NCBI GenBank assembly: GCA_022376515.1
Contig: WTXI01000497.1
Span: 1-21,619 of the forward strand
Origin: Lactifluus volemus
Lineage: Eukaryota > Basidiomycota > Agaricomycetes > Russulales > Russulaceae
DNA: 21,619 bases
Direction of reading: 5' to 3'
Part shown: positions 18,569 through 21,619 of the stretch, piece by piece
Position numbering within the stretch: position 1 is the stretch's first letter
Layout: every line of letters begins with the position of its first letter
Made by a program: the position numbers and the translations under genes
The notes under the pieces: model-generated
What the model was told of the DNA's origin: nothing
What the model saw: the letters and a program-made list of their open reading frames with translations, nothing else
The model's database searches: none

Positions 18569-18739
18569 CTAGTCGTCGCCGAGGCGTCCTGGGATCACGT
18601 ATTCCACTAGGCGCGACATGAAATAAATAGCCGCCCATAGAAGACAAGAAAGGAACACGGCGACCGTCTGATACTGAGGGGGGGTCTTCCATTTCACTAC
18701 AGCTTCTGCAGTGAGCTTCACCCGACCGTCACGGAGATA
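18569..18739 (-). CDS. Candidate 3' exon encoding a single-membrane-helix protein
   Basis: A minus-strand frame lies between a TGA at 18740-18742 and a TAG at 18569-18571. It encodes about 56 residues: a polar start, WKTPPQYQ, then a hydrophobic stretch TVAVFLSCLLWAAIYFM long enough to cross a membrane, then RLVEYVIPGRLGDD. It has no ATG before the helix, so an upstream exon is needed. AG acceptors exist at 18714-18721 (GTGAAG, CACTGCAG). The composition resembles small organelle membrane proteins, but I cannot assign a family. The adjacent ATG frame (18453-18692) is less protein-like. Confidence 0.33.
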   Translation of the reverse strand, partial: YLRDGRVKLTAEAVVKWKTPPQYQTVAVFLSCLLWAAIYFMSRLVEYVIPGRLGDD

Positions 18740-19703
18740 TCAGTCGCACGGGAAGATCACTAAGCGGAACGTTGCATTCGCGTACAGTGATTAACTCGGG
18801 GTCAAGCAGTCGAGCTATCTCCGAATGGACTCATACATGGCAATAAAGCAGGATCCGCGTTCTCTGTCTCTATAACCGGATGTCTGATTTTTTTTCGAGA
18901 ATTGTGACTTCCTTTGGCTCATTGTCAAGGCCGGAAAAATCTAACTCGCATCGAAAACGAGCCCATAATTTCACAGGGGCACGTGGAGTATCACGTGGAT
19001 GGCGTCGCAAGACGCAAGTGTCGCTCTCACACCCAGGATAGACAGCGTGACCTGAGTATAAACGCCACCTATGCAGCCACGAGTTTATAGACAGGATCAG
19101 TGGGCTTACAACTCAGGGTTTCAATGCGATTTATCTTGTCTCGATGACCTTCCTTCACTATTGATAGATAGTACCCGAGTGCTTATTGCAGCTTGGTGTA
19201 GCCTGCCCTCCTGCTCCTGGTTCTGCCCAACAACACGGTATTGCCCTAGTATGACCCACTGGCACCACCTCATACCGGATGCGTCACAAACCAACGCCGC
19301 GTATATGGCATAAATTCGTTACAACAGGGCATCTTTAGAGGCCCAGCCTCGGTGGCCAGTGCGGCTGGGAGCTGGACGAGGCGAGAACGCTTATGGAGCA
19401 AGTTTAGGCTTTGGTAGTAGGGAATGGTTCCAACTCGGCTATCATGATGGTTGGTCGACTGAGTACCTGAACGACTCGGAAGTGTACGCAGCAGGGGAAC
19501 ATAAACAGATTACTGCGAGCAGTAGGTATCTGAAAATTTCGTTCCGTAGTACAGTATCTAAAACATTTGTACCGTGCGGAGCTTTGATTTGTAATTCGAT
19601 GACAAGATTTGCCTCAAGGGGACTACTGTAACAATTACGGGTACTCGACCTGCTATTCGTACATGCTATGCGTGGCCTAGTGCCAGGCCAGGTGAGCTAA
19701 AAC
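18740..19703. other. No supported gene
   Basis: A TATAAAC at 19057-19063 is followed by a 80-codon frame from 19071, and another 90-codon frame lies at 19359-19631. Neither shows a family motif. The TATA-to-ATG distance of about 14 bp is too short for a normal leader. Unrecognised exons of a gene remain possible. Confidence 0.4.
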
Positions 19704-20595
19704 TCAAACCAACCAAATGTTGTTGAGCTGAAGGATGGGCATCCAACTACCTGCAGAAACGTGGATGGCACCTATAATTCTAATCATGGCAGTGTTGACA
19801 CCATACGGCCCGAACTTCCAATGCTCAGCAAATGGTTCGCGATTCTGATCTGGCACGGCACTCTAATCAGGCATGACCTCATGCTGAGCGCTGCGTGAGC
19901 ACAATGGCATTGTGTATATTACGCACCCGAATGAAAGATTCCACGGATCGGCCGATATGATACGCGAATTTTGCCAGGGTGATTGGATTATGGGCTGGGG
20001 TCTCATCTCGGATTTGGACTTGTCGTTTGAAATTGTGATATCCCGGCCACTAAAGGATGCAAGACAGGTATACCGTCAAGAACAGTTTTCTACAGAACAG
20101 CACTATGTTACATACGTTGATGCGTATGAACGTGGTTGTTTTCCCCCCAAGATGGGCAACCGTCCGTGCGTCACGAAGGTTATGGCAACGACCACGGGCA
20201 GCATCATCCAGAGAGAGCCCAAAATAGCCATCCTCTTGGATAAAGAAAACGGGCATCTGCAGCTCTGCATTGGTAACATACTGCCTAAAGTCATTTCCAT
20301 GCTGGGGAGACCAGAGGTGCTGAGGCACAACCGTACCTGGCTGCATAACGCTATGGTCAAGCAACCAATACGATCTGCCACAACTATCCTCCAATGGCAG
20401 CGGAGGATCTCGAGTCGCGACGTCTCGAACGACGAAGGACACACCACCCGAAAGACATATAGCCTGACACAACTGTGTCAAGCCTGAAGAATTCGTCTTG
20501 AGCAGGTCGAAAAAATAGCGTTCGGCCTTGCTGGGGCTGAAAGAGTGGGAAATGTATCCGTCGACAAGGAGAGTGAAGAATGAGGAAGTGATCAT
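19704..20595 (-). CDS. Unrecognised protein, three exons, divergent from NDUFA12
   Basis: Minus-strand exons: 20595-20116, 20049-19927, 19844-19704, joining to about 247 aa. The ATG at 20595-20593 has an in-frame stop 6 nt upstream. The protein has MITSSFFTLLVDGYI near the start, then PLPLEDSCGRSYWLLDHSVM and PQHLWSPQHGNDFRQYV. Next are MPVFFIQEDGYFGLSL and TTTFIRINWPGY across the first junction. Last are RDETPAHNPITLAKFAYHIG and GAIHVSAGSWMPILQLN. Intron 1 (66 bp, GTATGT...CTTTAG) is phase 0. Intron 2 (82 bp, GTGCGT...GATCAG) is longer than usual here, so its borders are less certain. The sequence is mostly soluble and rich in aromatic and charged residues. I have the impression of a family shared by agaricomycetes but cannot name it. 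Confidence 0.7.
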
Positions 20596-20841
20596 GAGTT
20601 ATCCTAGCAGACCTGGTTGTAGCAGAGTGGGAATATGCAGATAGTCAAAGACTGGGACACCATCCGGAAGCAGTAGCATTTATCTGGGTCAAGTTTGCGG
20701 CTCCAGGCTCGCGGCACTTGTAATTTCGCATTTGGAGTACTGGCAACAAACCATAGGCACTCATACACTCATGTGTTTTTTATACCTGTGCGGCCGTGCC
20801 AAATATTACCAAATATAGTCCTCGACAACTCCACCCAACAT
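20596..20841. promoter_or_regulatory. Divergent promoter interval between the unrecognised gene and NDUFA12
   Basis: The two start codons are 246 bp apart on opposite strands, so this interval must carry both promoters. No clear TATA box is seen at a sensible distance from either ATG. A long frame from 20695 runs into the NDUFA12 start in the same frame, but the family start at MPSLARY argues against using it. Confidence 0.5.
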
Positions 20842-21483
20842 ATGCCGTCGCTTGCCCGCTACATTCGCGGTATTCGCGCCGTAGGGATCAAAGAATGGTG
20901 GCATCAGTTGCAATATATAGGTGATGTGAAGGCCGGCACATTAGTGGGCTCTGATCAGTATGTCCTCCATTTCCTCGTAGGGCGTTTATCTGACATGACC
21001 GCATAGGTTCGGAAATCGTTACTTTGAGAATCTCAACGCAGAACAAGAAGTGCCTGGTACAGCTCTCCGTCCTTTTCCTTTATCCATATTCGTGATTTCG
21101 TTGACCAGTCTACAGGCCGTCATCGTTGGGTCGACTTTGCCCAGGTTGGTCTCTCTCACAACGTTGTCAAGCGCTGAAAACGAAATCTTTATTCTCGTAG
21201 CATGAATACCACGCCTCGCAAGTGCCCCCAGAATGGCACGCGTGGCTTTCCCACATTCGAAAGGAACCCCCGTCTCAGGACGCGATCGTGCAAAATCTGA
21301 CGCCCTCGTGGAAGGCGGTGCGTCGCCTTTCCTTAGATTTACTACCCAGCTCATACGTGCTCGCAGCCATGGGTTGAGAACCTAACTGGTACCCGTGGTG
21401 CATACCGCAGCTACAATACCACCAAGGCCAAGATTGAAGCATGGCAACCCAAAGTGGCCCCACGCGGTGCACCCCTCAAATAG
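20842..21483 (+). CDS. NDUFA12: NADH dehydrogenase complex I accessory subunit NDUFA12 (B17.2 type)
   Basis: Exons: 20842-20957, 21007-21056, 21116-21144, 21201-21317, 21367-21483, joining to about 142 aa, a normal length for the family. This accessory subunit sits in the matrix arm of mitochondrial complex I and is needed for late assembly or stability. Seen in order: MPSLARYIRGIRAVGIKEWW, QLQYIGDVKAGTLVGSD, GNRYFENLNAEQEVPG, RHRWVDFAQHEYHASQVPPE, WHAWLSHIRKEPPSQ, then the tail GTRGAYRSYNTTKAKIEAWQ and a Lys end at TAG 21481-21483. The joined motifs match family order without gaps. The third exon is 29 nt. All introns are 49-59 bp with GT...AG ends. Upstream neighbour is transcribed divergently. 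Confidence 0.95.
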
Positions 21484-21529
21484 ACCACGTGTACCTTAGA
21501 AATCTGTTTCATATTTCTTCCTGAGACAA

Positions 21530-21619
21530 TTAGGACCATCGTTCGAACATGCCAACTAACATATCCTCTACGACCATCTCTGCCAAAGCCAGACTTGAAG
21601 TGAGACCAGGACTTTCGAT
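21530..21619 (-). CDS. Possible 3' end of a convergent gene (partial, at window edge)
   Basis: On the minus strand a frame is open from the window edge to a TAA at 21530-21532. It encodes about 29 residues including TSSLALAEMVVEDMLVGMFE, which could be a C-terminal helix. A plus-strand ATG at 21549 also opens a frame to the edge, but it lies only 66 bp after the NDUFA12 stop. Both are short, so either may be chance. Confidence 0.3.
   Translation of the reverse strand: MESPGLTSSLALAEMVVEDMLVGMFERWS

Noticed and set aside
19057..19313. TATAAAC followed by an 80-codon frame from 19071
   Set aside because: The TATA-to-ATG spacing is only about 14 bp and the peptide shows no family features.
19912..20487. 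191-codon plus-strand open frame
   Set aside because: It lies opposite the minus-strand gene at 19704-20595, whose spliced frame has better motif structure and splice sites. The plus frame looks like its shadow.
21549..21619. Plus-strand gene start (MPTNISSTT...) at the right edge
   Set aside because: Only 66 bp after the NDUFA12 stop, leaving no room for a 3' UTR and promoter. A convergent minus-strand 3' end is at least as likely.

Overview
The window reads as nuclear DNA of a filamentous basidiomycete, probably an agaricomycete. The genes are broken by many very short introns, mostly 49-66 bp, with GT/GC...AG borders. Exons can be tiny: three are under 20 nt. The recognisable proteins are eukaryotic and fungal in type. 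There are no bacterial operons, CRISPR arrays, rRNA genes or convincing tRNA genes.

Layout. 1-234: 3' end of an unidentified gene (+). 235-3046: gene-poor, with a 74-bp minisatellite and an AT-rich palindrome. 3047-5069: twelve-exon cyclopropane-fatty-acyl-phospholipid synthase-like methyltransferase (+). 5070-7496: no supported gene. 7497-8389: six-exon ARL2-type small GTPase (-). It is head to head, across about 160 bp, with a seventeen-exon eIF5B gene (+, 8551-12984). 12985-15350: gene-poor and probably repeat-derived. It holds a weak candidate gene, a 150-bp near-perfect hairpin, a duplicated ~51-bp block and a decayed PIF1/Helitron-type helicase end. 15356-16036: a broken copy of an OTU1-type deubiquitinase gene. 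16836-17033: a candidate last exon (-). 17339-18084: an unrecognised multi-exon gene with a TATA box (+). 18569-18739: a short ORF with one membrane helix (-). 19704-20595: an unrecognised three-exon gene (-), divergent from a complete five-exon NDUFA12 complex I subunit gene (+, 20842-21483). The right edge may carry the 3' end of another gene (-).

The four confident genes (CFA synthase-like, ARL2, eIF5B, NDUFA12) are housekeeping or lipid genes with no obvious shared pathway. The one clear regulatory link is the shared ARL2/eIF5B promoter interval. Exon models were built by hand: I kept reading frames open across canonical splice sites and matched the joined protein to known family motifs. 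All gene names come from motif recognition, not from database searches. I found no strong evidence for a new multi-gene system. The most notable features are the sub-20-nt exons, the GC-AG intron, the long hairpin with its neighbouring duplicated block, and the decayed OTU1 copy.
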